Notes: generated by a model not told the origin, from the letters alone. Counted from the stretch's first letter, positions 18,159-28,124 are shown. The stretch is 64,000 bases of DNA from Cognatazoarcus halotolerans (GCF_009800965.1 NZ_WUAF01000001.1:310001-374000), one strand, 5' to 3'. Program-made: numbers and translations.

Positions 18159-18974
18159 ATGCTGATTCACCCCCAGTTCGACCCGATCGCCTTCAGTCTC
18201 GGCCCGCTTTCAGTTCGCTGGTACGGCCTCATGTACCTCGTGGCTTTCCTGCTCTTCGTATTGCTCGGGCGACGCCATGCGGCACGTCGCCCCGAACTTG
18301 GCTGGGACGCCCAGCAGATCGACGACATGCTGTTTTACGGTGTGCTTGGTGTCGTCATCGGGGGCCGCCTGGGCGAAGTACTGTTCTATCAGCCCGGATA
18401 CTATTTCAGCCATCCACTCGAGATCGTTGCGGTCTGGAAAGGCGGCATGAGCTTTCATGGTGGCTTTCTCGGCGTTCTGGTCGCGATGTGGCTATTTGCT
18501 CGCAAGACCAAGCGGAGCTTCTGGCAGGTAACCGACTTCATCGCCCCTCTGGTGCCAACCGGACTCGCTGCAGGAAGGATCGGCAACTTCATCAACGGTG
18601 AACTCTGGGGACGCCCGGCCTCCCCGGACCTGCCATGGTCCATGGTCTTTCCCTACGTCGATCAACTGCCACGGCATCCCTCGCAGATCTACCAGGCGCT
18701 GGGCGAAGGAATGCTGCTCTTCGTCATACTCTGGCTCTATTCGGCGAGCCCACGCCCGGTGCGGGCAGTCTCGGCGGTATTCCTGATCGGATACGGTTCG
18801 TTGCGCTTCGCCATGGAATTCTTCCGCACCCCGGACCCGGGAATATTTTCCGATCTGGGTTTCCAGCTATCCACCGCGCAATGGCTTTGCGTGCCGATGA
18901 TCCTGGCCGGGATCGTGATTCTGGTTACTGCCGACAGGGGGTCCGCGACGGTTTCGCCGCCATCAAAATCGTGA
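18159..18974 (+). CDS. lgt: Prolipoprotein diacylglyceryl transferase
   Basis: 271 residues, multi-spanning inner-membrane enzyme that moves diacylglycerol from phosphatidylglycerol to the lipobox cysteine of prolipoproteins, the first step of lipoprotein maturation. Family marks are [13 protein letters not shown] and the Lgt signature [14 protein letters not shown] in the middle of the protein. The length is typical. It is the only clearly essential envelope gene in this stretch and serves the many lipoproteins encoded nearby. Confidence 0.97.
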   Translation: MLIHPQFDPIAFSLGPLSVRWYGLMYLVAFLLFVLLGRRHAARRPELGWDAQQIDDMLFYGVLGVVIGGRLGEVLFYQPGYYFSHPLEIVAVWKGGMSFHGGFLGVLVAMWLFARKTKRSFWQVTDFIAPLVPTGLAAGRIGNFINGELWGRPASPDLPWSMVFPYVDQLPRHPSQIYQALGEGMLLFVILWLYSASPRPVRAVSAVFLIGYGSLRFAMEFFRTPDPGIFSDLGFQLSTAQWLCVPMILAGIVILVTADRGSATVSPPSKS

Positions 18975-19235
18975 CAAATTCACGCTTGTGGCATTTGTTT
19001 TGGCAACATCCCTCAATTTCCGGAATTTCTGTCCGTCATTAGTTCAGCAATGCTGCTGTCGGCATGATCAAGCGGTTTGTTTGATGATGACAAGAGAGAT
19101 TCGGGGAAAAGGCATTGCGCGCAGGGCATCCTGGAAAACCTGCGATGGACGAGACTCGCGACATCTGCGGAAACGGAAAGCGCCTGGAGCTGCGGGCGGC
19201 GGCAATGGAGCGAAAAACGGGAGGGGGTCGCATTG

Positions 19236-20609
19236 GTGGTAAACAATCTTGTCAGTAGAGGGTTGTCGACCGTCCGCCGGATCGTTTCCGGCAAGGACGA
19301 TGTCGATCTGTCCCCGCGTCTGCTCGACAAGATCCGGACCCAGTTGACCGAATGCGTGGAAGGACTGGGTGGCGAGGTTTCGGCGCGGCAGAGAGCAGCC
19401 CGCCTCGCCCACACATATCTTCAGCTGGATGACGAAGGACGGCACGCCTTTCTCAAACTCATCGCGCTCGAGTTCGGCCCCAATCCGAAACAGGTCGCCA
19501 AGGCTCACGAGAGCTATCAGGCCGCGGTCGGCACCGCGAAGCAGTGGGATGCCGAGGCGGGCCTCAGAATGGCAATGCGATCGCGGCGCATCCGCATTCT
19601 CACGCAGTTCAATGCGATCCCCCAGGGGGTCAAGTTCCTTGTGGACATGCGCGTCGACCTGCTCCGCTTCCTCAAGCAAGACAATGAACTTCAGGCTCTC
19701 GACCGGGAACTCGAGAACCGGCTCTCTGCCTGGTTCGACGTCGGTTTTCTCGAACTGCAGCGAATAACCTGGAATTCGCCCGCCGCGCTGCTCGAGAAAC
19801 TGGTCGAATATGAAGCGGTTCACGAGATCCGCTCGTGGCAGGACCTAAAGAACCGCCTCGACTCCGACCGCCGCTGTTACGCGTTCTTCCATCCACGCAT
19901 GCCCGCCGAACCCCTGATATTCGTCGAGGTCGCGCTCACCGACAGGCTCGCGGACAATGTCCAGAGCCTGCTCGACGAGAACGCCCCGGTATTCGATGCC
20001 GGCAAGGCCGACAGCGCCATTTTCTATTCGATCAGCAACACCCAGGTCGGCCTTCGCGGGGTCAGTTTCGGCAACTTCCTCCTGAAACGCGTCATCGAGG
20101 ACCTCCAGCGCGACTTTCCGAAGCTGCACAATTTCGCGACGCTCTCCCCGATTCCGCTGTTGCGGGAGTGGGCAGTGAAAAACCCGCAGGCCGTGGCCGA
20201 AGCCTTCCTGCCGGGCGACTTGAAAAAGCTCGGCACCCTCGAAATCAAGGGCCTCGATGCTCCCGAAATCAACGCGGTGCTCGCGGGCCAGCCGGAGTGG
20301 GTCGAGCATGCTGCACTGGCAGACGCACTCAAGGGTCCGCTGACCCGCATTGCGGCCGGCTATCTGCTCGAGGCCCGGCAGAAAGGCAAGCCCTACGATC
20401 CTGTCGCACGCTTTCATCTCGGCAACGGCGCACGCGTCGAGAGACTCAACTGGCTCGGCGACACCTCGGCGAAAGGGCTCGCCCAGTCATGGGGGCTGAT
20501 GGTCAATTACCTTTATGACCCGGACGCGATCGAACGGAATGTGGAAACCTTCGCACGCGAGCAGCGGGTCGCGGCCTCGAGTGCCATTCGCAGGCAGGTG
20601 CGGCGATGA
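19236..20609 (+). CDS. Malonyl-CoA decarboxylase
   Basis: About 457 residues. Converts malonyl-CoA to acetyl-CoA and CO2. The N-terminal part is helical and regulatory; the C-terminal catalytic part carries TLSPIPLL and FHLGNGARVERLNW, the motifs holding the catalytic Ser and His in this family. The start is a non-ATG codon: GTG at 19236 or TTG at 19233, both behind GGGAGGGGG (19218-19226); a longer frame upstream lacks homology. No malonyl-CoA synthetase or transporter gene lies nearby, so its role may be to clear malonyl-CoA from a catabolic route. Confidence 0.9.
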   Translation: MVNNLVSRGLSTVRRIVSGKDDVDLSPRLLDKIRTQLTECVEGLGGEVSARQRAARLAHTYLQLDDEGRHAFLKLIALEFGPNPKQVAKAHESYQAAVGTAKQWDAEAGLRMAMRSRRIRILTQFNAIPQGVKFLVDMRVDLLRFLKQDNELQALDRELENRLSAWFDVGFLELQRITWNSPAALLEKLVEYEAVHEIRSWQDLKNRLDSDRRCYAFFHPRMPAEPLIFVEVALTDRLADNVQSLLDENAPVFDAGKADSAIFYSISNTQVGLRGVSFGNFLLKRVIEDLQRDFPKLHNFATLSPIPLLREWAVKNPQAVAEAFLPGDLKKLGTLEIKGLDAPEINAVLAGQPEWVEHAALADALKGPLTRIAAGYLLEARQKGKPYDPVARFHLGNGARVERLNWLGDTSAKGLAQSWGLMVNYLYDPDAIERNVETFAREQRVAASSAIRRQVRR

Positions 20610-20634
20610 TCCGGGAACCTGGATGCTGCCCAGC

Positions 20635-23076
20635 ATGAAGAACCTTTCGATCCGCCTGCGCCTTCTGCTTGCCAGTACGGTCGTCCAGGTCGTGCTGCTC
20701 ACGCTGTTGCTCGCCAACAGCGCACGCCTGATGAACGAGGCTGCAACGGCGAGCATGAGCACGCTGGTACAGCAGAACGCGGCAATGCTGCACACGGTTG
20801 CCGCGGCCTATGGCGCGCAGGGCCGCTACGACGAACTTCAGGACGTCCTCGGCGAATTGCTCGACGAGGCAGGCGAGGGTCTCGTATACGTGCGCATAGG
20901 CGGCGCCGACGGTTCGATTCTGCTGCGCGCGGGCATGCCACAGATGATCGGGCTGCCCAAACCCGATCCGGAAGACAGTATCGGGATGGAAAACGGAATG
21001 AAGCGCAGCCTGATCCACATCCGGCGCCCCCTCCTGCTCGAACGCAACCAGGTCGGCTTCATGCAGTTCGGCGTATCCGTTTCGGTGCTTGCCGCGGCGC
21101 GTGAAGCAATTCTTCACCAAGGCGGGCTCATCGCACTTGCCGAGATCCTTCTTACCTTCATCCTGCTGTACGGCATCGGCTATCTACTGACTCGCAACCT
21201 CGGTCGCCTGCTGCGGGGCAGCCGTGCGATTGCCGACGGCCATCTGGATCACCGCCTGCCCGAAGAGGGCGGTGACGAACTTGCCCAGCTCTCGCGCGAT
21301 TTCAACATCATGGCCGCCAACCTCCAGGCGCGGATCGGCGAACTGCAAACCACGGCAGAGCGTCTCCAGGCCAGCGAGCAGCGCTACGCCCTGGCGATCC
21401 GGGGCGCCAACGACGGATTGTGGGACTGGGACATCCTTGCGGACAGCATCTACGTCTCCCCCCGTTTCTGCGAGATTGCCGGACTCGCGCCGAACGATTC
21501 GCAGATCAACTCAGCCACCTCCTTCGCGCGCCTGCATCCCGACGAAGCCCCGACCTTCCGGCAAAAACTCATCGCCCACATGAAGGGCTACAGCCCGCAG
21601 TTCATGATGGAGCACCGCATACGGTTGCCGAACGGGAGCTACCAGTGGGTCATGACCCGCGGCGTTGCGCTGCGTGACGAAACGACCGGACGGGCATTCC
21701 GCATGGCCGGTTCGACCAGCGACATCAACCTGAGGAAGACCGCTGAAGAACGCCTCGTGCACGATGCGCTGTATGACGGCCTGACCGGTCTCACCAATCG
21801 GGGCCTGTTCGTGGCCCACCTGAAAAGTGCTCTTGGCCAGCGAAACCGGGATGAAGATTTCCGCTTCGCGGCGCTTGCCATCAATCTTGAGCGCTTCCGA
21901 CTGGTCAACGACAGCTTCGGTCATGCAGCCGGCGATGCACTGCTGCGCCAGTTGGCCGACAGAATCCGAAGCACGCTTCGCCAGGGCGATGTCGCAGCCC
22001 GGGTGGGTGGCGATCAGTTCGCGGTGCTGCTGAACGGCATCAGTGACGCGACCGAGGCCTTGCGACTCACGGAGTCCCTGCGCAAACGCCTCGCCGAGCC
22101 GGTGGATGTCGAGGGACATACGCTCTACCCGAACACCCGCATCGGCGTAGCCCTGAGCGAGGGAATTTCCGACGATGCGGAATCCTTGCTGCGCGACGCT
22201 GATAATGCGTTGCATCAGGCGCGGCAGAGCAAGGCAGGCGCAGTCGAAGTGTTCCATGCCTCGATGCATACCAAGGCGCTTCATTCGCTGAGACTCGAAT
22301 CGGATCTGCGGGCGGCACTGCGCGGGCGCGACCTGACCGTGTACTACCAACCGATCGTATCGCTCGCCGACAACAGGGTCTGCAGTTACGAAGCCCTGGC
22401 CCGCTGGCCGCACCCGACGGAAGGTTTGCTGGGGCCGGCTCACTTCATTCCCCTCGCCGAAACACTCGATCTGATTCATCCTCTTTGCATGCAGGTGGTA
22501 GATCAGGTTTGTGGCCAGATTCGTGCCTGGCAGACACAATCCGCGGAGGGTGTTTCGCTACCGGTCAGCATCAATCTCTCGGCCAAGCAATTCACCCTGG
22601 CAGGATTGGCTGACGAGATCATGGCCATAGCGAAACTGCATCAGATCCCTCCCTCGCTGCTTCGCTTCGAGATCACGGAGAGCCTGTTGGCCGCACCCGA
22701 CACACGCACCGCGGGCACCCTGCAAGCCCTTCGTGACGCGGGCATGGCGGTGTTGATCGACGATTTCGGCACCGGCTTCTCGGCGCTGTCATATCTGCAC
22801 ACCATGCCTTGCGATGTCATCAAGCTGGACGGATCGTTCGTCCGCTCGATCATGGAGGACCGGCGCCTGAGAGCAATCGTCGGCCGCAGCATCGAGCTCG
22901 CTCACGACCTCGGCATCACCGTAGTCGCCGAGTGCATCGAAACCGAAGCCCAGGCCGAACTTCTACGGAACATGGGGTGCGATTACGGCCAAGGCTATCT
23001 CTACGCCCGCCCCCAGAAGGCAGAAAGTTTTGCTGCTGCACCGAATTTGCGTACAGGCAGTGGAGTTGTCAGATGA
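20635..23076 (+). CDS. Membrane HAMP-PAS-GGDEF-EAL protein, predicted c-di-GMP phosphodiesterase
   Basis: 813 residues from the ATG at 20635 (alternative at 20623). Order: transmembrane segment (about 10-32), periplasmic sensor region, second transmembrane segment (about 165-188), HAMP, PAS (about 250-370), GGDEF, EAL. The GGDEF signature reads GGDQF (458-462), which breaks the cyclase site. The EAL half looks whole: EAL at 586-588, EITES, DDFGTGF from Asp709, KLDGSF and ECIET. The likely activity is c-di-GMP breakdown, perhaps with GTP sensed by the GGDEF domain. The last codon overlaps the porin start (ATGA), so the sensor and porin are translated together. Confidence 0.88.
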   Translation: MKNLSIRLRLLLASTVVQVVLLTLLLANSARLMNEAATASMSTLVQQNAAMLHTVAAAYGAQGRYDELQDVLGELLDEAGEGLVYVRIGGADGSILLRAGMPQMIGLPKPDPEDSIGMENGMKRSLIHIRRPLLLERNQVGFMQFGVSVSVLAAAREAILHQGGLIALAEILLTFILLYGIGYLLTRNLGRLLRGSRAIADGHLDHRLPEEGGDELAQLSRDFNIMAANLQARIGELQTTAERLQASEQRYALAIRGANDGLWDWDILADSIYVSPRFCEIAGLAPNDSQINSATSFARLHPDEAPTFRQKLIAHMKGYSPQFMMEHRIRLPNGSYQWVMTRGVALRDETTGRAFRMAGSTSDINLRKTAEERLVHDALYDGLTGLTNRGLFVAHLKSALGQRNRDEDFRFAALAINLERFRLVNDSFGHAAGDALLRQLADRIRSTLRQGDVAARVGGDQFAVLLNGISDATEALRLTESLRKRLAEPVDVEGHTLYPNTRIGVALSEGISDDAESLLRDADNALHQARQSKAGAVEVFHASMHTKALHSLRLESDLRAALRGRDLTVYYQPIVSLADNRVCSYEALARWPHPTEGLLGPAHFIPLAETLDLIHPLCMQVVDQVCGQIRAWQTQSAEGVSLPVSINLSAKQFTLAGLADEIMAIAKLHQIPPSLLRFEITESLLAAPDTRTAGTLQALRDAGMAVLIDDFGTGFSALSYLHTMPCDVIKLDGSFVRSIMEDRRLRAIVGRSIELAHDLGITVVAECIETEAQAELLRNMGCDYGQGYLYARPQKAESFAAAPNLRTGSGVVR

Positions 23077-24275
23077 TCAGCAAGCTGGTTGGAGCACTAT
23101 CTCTTGCGCTAGCGGCCTCGATCGCATCAGCGTCCGATACTTCTGCACTGAGCTTGACCGGATTCGGAACCGTGGGCTTCGTATATACAGACGACGGCGA
23201 AGCGCAGTTCGTACGTTGGGGGGTCAATAAACCCTCAGATTCCCGTCTGGATCTTAGTCCGGATTCGATATTGGGAATCCAGGCGAGCCTGCCTCTCGCC
23301 CCAAAGGTTGATGCAACCGTTCAAATCGTTTCCTCGGAAGATTCTCTCGGGAGTTATACGCCTCATGTGACGTGGGCGTTTCTCCGCTATGCACTCACAC
23401 CCAGCGTGACGATCCGCGGGGGTCGGATGCGGGCGCCCTTCTTCATGCTTTCTGACTCGTTGCAAGTCAATTACACGAATGTCTGGGTGCGACCGCCGGT
23501 CGACGTTTACTCTCTTGTCCCGGTAAATGAACTCGACGGGATCGACCTCCTCTACCGCGAGCAGGTATCAGGGCTCGAACTTGAGGTTCACCCGTATTTC
23601 GGGAACTCAAAGCTGGATCTGTTCGACGATAGCGTGGTCGAGCTGCGCGATACCGTGGGGCTGAACCTTGCCGTTCGATATGACAACCTGACCCTCCACT
23701 TTGGGCATGCCGAAACGCGATTCAGCTATATCCGGAGCAGTAACAGTTCAATCCAGCTAAAGAATGCCTTGATCGCATCGGGTGCGGCAGGACAGGCACT
23801 CGCCGCGCAGATAGGTGGCGAGCAAGGGCATGCCCGCTTCGACTCCCTGGGCTTTCAGTGGGATGACGGACGCAACATCATCAGTGGAGAATACGCAAAG
23901 CGGCGAACCAATCGATACATTCCGAGCGTCGAAGGAGCATATCTGAGCGTGGGACGACGAATCGGCGCTGTGACACCGTACGTCTTGTTCTCGAAACAGA
24001 ACACACTCGAACAAACCCTTCGCGGCCCCGTCCCGACGGGGTTCGCGCAAAGCATTGGATTCTTCAATCTCATCAGGGACAACTCGCAGGAAACCCTGAC
24101 ACTAGGTGCGCGGTGGGACCTCAACCGGATGCTGGCCCTCAAGGCCGAATGGACTCAAGCGCACTTGGAGCGGGCGTCCGCTGGCAGCTTCTATCCGACA
24201 AGCGCTGCGGCGGCAACGCGAATCGGAGGCAGAACGCTCAACACGCTCAGCGTCTCGATGGATGTGCTGTTCTAA
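23073..24275 (+). CDS. Outer-membrane porin-like beta-barrel protein
   Basis: 400 residues with an N-terminal signal peptide ending near SIASA. The mature part is rich in short alternating beta strands with an aromatic C-terminal end (VSMDVLF, terminal Phe), the sorting signal for outer-membrane barrels. It does not look like a classical general porin; it fits the uncharacterised porin-like family that often accompanies small phosphate-binding-like proteins. Its base composition is lower in GC than the flanking genes. It is translationally coupled to the EAL gene upstream, and the next gene starts 4 bases after its stop. Confidence 0.75.
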   Translation: MISKLVGALSLALAASIASASDTSALSLTGFGTVGFVYTDDGEAQFVRWGVNKPSDSRLDLSPDSILGIQASLPLAPKVDATVQIVSSEDSLGSYTPHVTWAFLRYALTPSVTIRGGRMRAPFFMLSDSLQVNYTNVWVRPPVDVYSLVPVNELDGIDLLYREQVSGLELEVHPYFGNSKLDLFDDSVVELRDTVGLNLAVRYDNLTLHFGHAETRFSYIRSSNSSIQLKNALIASGAAGQALAAQIGGEQGHARFDSLGFQWDDGRNIISGEYAKRRTNRYIPSVEGAYLSVGRRIGAVTPYVLFSKQNTLEQTLRGPVPTGFAQSIGFFNLIRDNSQETLTLGARWDLNRMLALKAEWTQAHLERASAGSFYPTSAAAATRIGGRTLNTLSVSMDVLF

Positions 24276-24279
24276 GCGC

Positions 24280-24702
24280 ATGTTCTCCCTTCCCCGCACC
24301 CTCCTCGTCTGCATGCTGTTTGGTCTCGCGCACTGCGCGCAAGCCGATACCGTCGTCGTTACCGGCAAGACAAGCCTCGTCATGACACTCGACCGCCAAG
24401 ACGTGGAACGACTCTACCTTGGCCGAACTGCGGTGCTCCCTGACGGCACTCCGGTAACACTGGCCGACCTCCCCCCCGGCAACGTGCGAGATGGCTTCTA
24501 TCTGGCACTTACCGGCAAGAATCCGGTTCAGATCCGCACCTACTGGTCGCGTATCGTCTTTACCGGCCGTGCCCTGCCGCCCAAAGAGGCCGAATCACCT
24601 GCTCAACTGCGGCGCTGGCTGGCATCCAATCCCAACCTGATCGGCTACCTCTCGGATACGGATGTAGACGAATCGGTGCGCGTATTGCTGCGAATCAGAT
24701 AA
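24280..24702 (+). CDS. Small periplasmic phosphate-binding-protein (PstS)-like domain protein
   Basis: 140 residues with a signal peptide ending near AQA. The body matches the small PBP-like domain proteins related to PstS: DRQDVERLYLGRTAVLPDG, GFYLALTGKNPVQIRTYWSR, VFTGRALPP and NPNLIGYL. At about half the size of PstS it probably cannot enclose phosphate like the full protein and no ABC transporter genes accompany it. It starts 4 bases after the porin stop, the third gene of the EAL-porin unit. A ligand-sensing role for the sensor protein is a guess. Confidence 0.78.
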   Translation: MFSLPRTLLVCMLFGLAHCAQADTVVVTGKTSLVMTLDRQDVERLYLGRTAVLPDGTPVTLADLPPGNVRDGFYLALTGKNPVQIRTYWSRIVFTGRALPPKEAESPAQLRRWLASNPNLIGYLSDTDVDESVRVLLRIR

Positions 24703-24855
24703 GAGCCGGAAACGGGTCGCTGCTGGGCTCGCCGGAGTCTCTCGGGCATCGCGGCCCACACATCGTCCGAGCGGCCGGACCTTCCGGTCGATGATGACCG
24801 CTCGTCGAGAGCGGCGACTTCACGACCTATCTCACGCGCGGCGCAACGTCGGCAC

Positions 24856-24898
24856 TTGACAATACGCGGCGCAAAGCATTTAATGCGAATCATTCTTG
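24856..24898 (+). promoter_or_regulatory. bfd-bfr promoter with overlapping Fur box
   Basis: TTGACA (24856-24861), 17 bases, then TTTAAT (24879-24884): close to the sigma-70 consensus at ideal spacing. TTAATGCGAATCATTCTTG (24880-24898) resembles the Fur box and covers the -10 and start-site region, so iron-loaded Fur could block transcription. Confidence 0.7.
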
Positions 24899-24919
24899 TT
24901 CGCAAAGTTGATCCCAGCC

Positions 24920-25147
24920 ATGTACGTCTGTGTTTGCAACGCCGTGACCGACACCCACATCCGGGAAGCCGCCTCCGCGGGAGCGAAGACGCTGCTCGAT
25001 CTGAGGCGCACACTCGGGGTGGCTTCGGAATGTGGTCGCTGCGCGTCCTGTGCGCGGGACTGCCTGAAACAGGTTCACGCTTGTGAGCTGCCCCAACCTG
25101 GCGCACAGTTGCGCAACCACTTCGTCCTCAGGGAGGCAGCAGCATGA
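24920..25147 (+). CDS. bfd: Bacterioferritin-associated ferredoxin
   Basis: 75 residues. A [2Fe-2S] protein that hands electrons to bacterioferritin so stored Fe(III) is released as Fe(II). The four cluster cysteines are at 4, 6, 38 and 41, exactly as in E. coli Bfd. Two further cysteines (44 and 48) and a ~10-residue C-terminal extension are extra. Its stop overlaps the bfr start (ATGA), so the pair is coupled. The Fur box upstream fits expression when iron is short. Confidence 0.93.
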   Translation: MYVCVCNAVTDTHIREAASAGAKTLLDLRRTLGVASECGRCASCARDCLKQVHACELPQPGAQLRNHFVLREAAA

Positions 25148-25620
25148 AAGGCGACAAGAAGGTCATTCAGTTCCTCAACAAGCAGCTCACGATCGAGCTG
25201 TCCGCCATAAACCAGTATTTCCTCCATGCCCGCATGTACAAGAACTGGGGCTTCGATGCCCTGGGCAAGCATGAATACGAAGAATCGATCGAGGAAATGA
25301 AGCATGCGGACAAGCTGATCGAGCGCATTCTCTTTCTCGAAGGTCTGCCCAATCTCCAAAGCCTGAACAAGTTGTTGATCGGCGAGACGGTCCCCGAGTG
25401 CCTCGCTGGCGACCTGAAGCTTGAAAGTGACGGCCGGGCAAACCTGATCGAGGCGATCAGCTACTGCGAGTCCAGCAAGGATTACGTATCGCGCGAAATC
25501 TTCGAAGAGATTCTCGAAGATACCGAAGAGCACATCGACTACCTCGAGACGCAGATCGAACTCATCGACAAGGTCGGCCTGCAGAACTACCTCCAGTCGC
25601 AGATGCAGACAAGTAGCTGA
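25144..25620 (+). CDS. bfr: Bacterioferritin
   Basis: 158 residues, the standard Bfr length; a haem-bearing 24-mer that oxidises and stores iron. Met52 (haem ligand) and the ferroxidase residues Glu18, Glu51, His54, Glu94 and His130 are in place. Position 127, a Glu in E. coli Bfr, is Thr here, with Glu at 128 and 129 (DTEEH). An ungapped alignment places the Thr there; neighbouring glutamates might stand in. It is coupled to bfd. Unusually for a storage protein it sits behind a Fur box shared with bfd. Confidence 0.96.
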   Translation: MKGDKKVIQFLNKQLTIELSAINQYFLHARMYKNWGFDALGKHEYEESIEEMKHADKLIERILFLEGLPNLQSLNKLLIGETVPECLAGDLKLESDGRANLIEAISYCESSKDYVSREIFEEILEDTEEHIDYLETQIELIDKVGLQNYLQSQMQTSS

Positions 25621-25629
25621 ACCCGCCCC

Positions 25630-25665
25630 GCCGGACTGCATTACCGCCCGGGATCGCAGTCCGGC
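25630..25665. terminator. Hairpin downstream of bfr
   Basis: Perfect 10-base stem GCCGGACTGC (25630-25639) / GCAGTCCGGC (25656-25665) with a 16-base loop, 10 bases after the bfr stop. No T-run follows, so termination would need help; it may instead protect the bfd-bfr message. It separates bfd-bfr from tonB. Confidence 0.5.
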
Positions 25666-25789
25666 CTGGCCAGCAACAAGCGACTTTCCCCTAAGCAATA
25701 CGCGCCTCTGCTGCGCGACTTCACGAGCTGCACCCAATGCCTTGCACCATTGCCCAACCCACGGCCAGCGATCGCGCCGGGGTGACGCC

Positions 25790-26587
25790 ATGACTTCGTC
25801 CATCGCCCTGAGCGCACCGCGGCTGGCGTCAGTCGGATATCCGGCCCGCAAACCCGCCGCACCGAGAGGCCGCGCCACCCCACCGGGGCCGAGCACCAGG
25901 ATCAGCCTGCTCGTGCTCGTCGTGGCAACGCACATGGCCGCATTGTGGGCCATCTCGAGAGCGTCCGAGCCGCTCGAGACAGCCGTGCCAATGCCACTCG
26001 CCGTCACCTTCGTCGAGATTGCCCAGCCTGTCGTCGAAGCGCCGCCTCCACCACGCCCTCAGGTCGTCACGCCACCCGCACCGCGCGCGGTCAAGCAGCC
26101 GCCCAGTCGAGCCAAACCGGTGCCCCCGAAACCGATTCCCGACGAAACGCCACAGGCTCCGGTCGATGCGCCTTCGTCCGTGCAGCCCGAAAGCGCCCCG
26201 GCAATGACGAGCATGCCGGCCGTCGCGAGTCAGACGCAAGACTCGGGAGCCAGAACGAATGACTCGTTGGCCGAACCCGCGCGCCAACCGGTATCCGAGG
26301 CGGCGCGCTTCGATGCGGCCTATCTCAACAACCCGGCCCCCGCCTATCCGGCCCTTGCCCGCCGGCTTGGCGAAGAAGGCACGGTGAGATTGCGCGTGTG
26401 GGTGACCCGCGACGGGCGGGCCGGCAAGGTTGAACTCGCACGCAGCACCGGCTCGCCCCGCCTCGATCGAACTGCACTCGAAACCGTCTCGCGGTGGCGT
26501 TTTGAACCGGCTCGCGAGAACGGCACCGCAATCGAACAGTGGGTGATCGTGCCCATCAAATTCAAACTGGAGAACCACGAAAGATGA
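25790..26587 (+). CDS. tonB: Energy transducer TonB
   Basis: 265 residues from the ATG at 25790. Order: a cytoplasmic lead of about 36 residues, one transmembrane segment (about 38-58), a proline-rich periplasmic spacer (about 80-140, PPPPRPQVVTPPAPR and similar), and the C-terminal TonB domain (about 180-265, with NPAPAYPALARRLGEEG and SGSPRLDRTAL-like stretch). It transmits the proton gradient to outer-membrane receptors. Its stop overlaps the exbB start. It belongs with the siderophore receptor downstream. Confidence 0.95.
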   Translation: MTSSIALSAPRLASVGYPARKPAAPRGRATPPGPSTRISLLVLVVATHMAALWAISRASEPLETAVPMPLAVTFVEIAQPVVEAPPPPRPQVVTPPAPRAVKQPPSRAKPVPPKPIPDETPQAPVDAPSSVQPESAPAMTSMPAVASQTQDSGARTNDSLAEPARQPVSEAARFDAAYLNNPAPAYPALARRLGEEGTVRLRVWVTRDGRAGKVELARSTGSPRLDRTALETVSRWRFEPARENGTAIEQWVIVPIKFKLENHER

Positions 26588-27341
26588 CGTCCGAAAACCA
26601 ATCCTCGGCATTCGATCTCGCCCACCTCTGGGCTCAGGGCGACGCGATAAGCCACGCCGTGGCGGTCACCCTGCTGCTCATGTCGGTCGCGAGTTGGTAC
26701 CTGATGTTGTCCAAAGGCTGGCAATTCCTCGCGCGCAGCCGTAGCAGCGAAGCGACCGACCGGTTCTGGCGGGCATCAAGCCTCGACGAAGGGCTTGCGG
26801 CGCTATCGGGCAAGCGTGGCGATCCGCTGGCCGCTGATCTGCTCCACCAGGCGACGACGGCCGCAGAGCATCTCCGGGCACGATCCGGTTCGAGCCTCGG
26901 CAACCAGTTGCAAGCAGACGAGTTCATCACCCGCGCGATGCGCCAGTCAATCAGTCGCAGTACCGCACGTCTCGAATCGGGCCTGACGGTACTCGCGTCA
27001 ATAGGTTCGACGGCGCCCTTCGTCGGGCTGTTCGGTACTGTCTGGGGCATCTACCATGCGCTCGCACGCATCTCCAGCACCGGAATGGCGAGCCTCGATG
27101 CGGTTGCCGGTCCGGTCGGCGAAGCGCTGGTCATGACCGCAGCCGGTCTTTTTGTCGCGATTCCCGCAGTGCTGGCCTACAACGCATTGACACGTGCCAA
27201 CCGACTCACCCTGGCGAGTCTCGATGCGTTCGCCCACGACGTGCATGCCTTCCTCAGCACCGGCGCACGCCTGCAGCCTCGCACGAGCGGAGGCGCCGCG
27301 AATACTGCTTCAGGCAGCCACCTTGCCACCAGCGGAGCGGC

Positions 27342-27345
<4 letters not shown>
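26584..27345 (+). CDS. exbB: Biopolymer transport protein ExbB (MotA/TolQ/ExbB family)
   Basis: 253 residues with three transmembrane segments: one near the N-terminus (about 18-38), and two in the conserved C-terminal half (ASIGSTAPFVGLFGTVWGI, then ALVMTAAGLFVAIPAVLAY). Forms the proton channel of the TonB-ExbB-ExbD motor. The ATG at 26584 overlaps the tonB stop and its own stop overlaps exbD. Context assigns it to ExbB rather than TolQ. Confidence 0.94.
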
Positions 27346-27767
<422 letters not shown>

Positions 27768-27974
27768 AGCGTTCCGTTCGCACGATGTTCCTGCATTCAT
27801 TGCAGGCGCCCCGAAACACGGGACGAAAGACACACGGCGAGCGGATCAATCCACACGGGGCGAACACGCCGGCATCTCGCGGCGATATCAGCACGCACGG
27901 CAGGACGGCCGGATAGATCGGCGTTCGCGGGGATGCTTGAAAGCACCCGCGACGCTCGAACGACGGGCACTCAC

Positions 27975-28012
27975 CGATTCGCAATAATTGCTATTGCGAA
28001 TCGTTATCATTT
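27975..28012 (+). promoter_or_regulatory. Fur box with adjoining inverted repeat upstream of the siderophore receptor
   Basis: Within the 357-base gap 27768-28124, which otherwise shows no gene. TTGCGAATCGTTATCATTT (27994-28012) resembles a Fur box. It overlaps the right arm of a perfect 11-base inverted repeat, CGATTCGCAAT (27975-27985) and ATTGCGAATCG (27993-28003), with 7 bases between. This gives two overlapping dyads, perhaps side-by-side Fur dimers or a second regulator. Confidence 0.65.
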
Positions 28013-28124
28013 GCCTTATTGTTACAAAAGTGTTCAGCGATGCGCTGGCACGACATCCCAACCCCAGACCCTTGTATCCCCGCCGGCCTCCACCAGGCAC
28101 GGCCGCCACCGGAGTTCAATCCCG

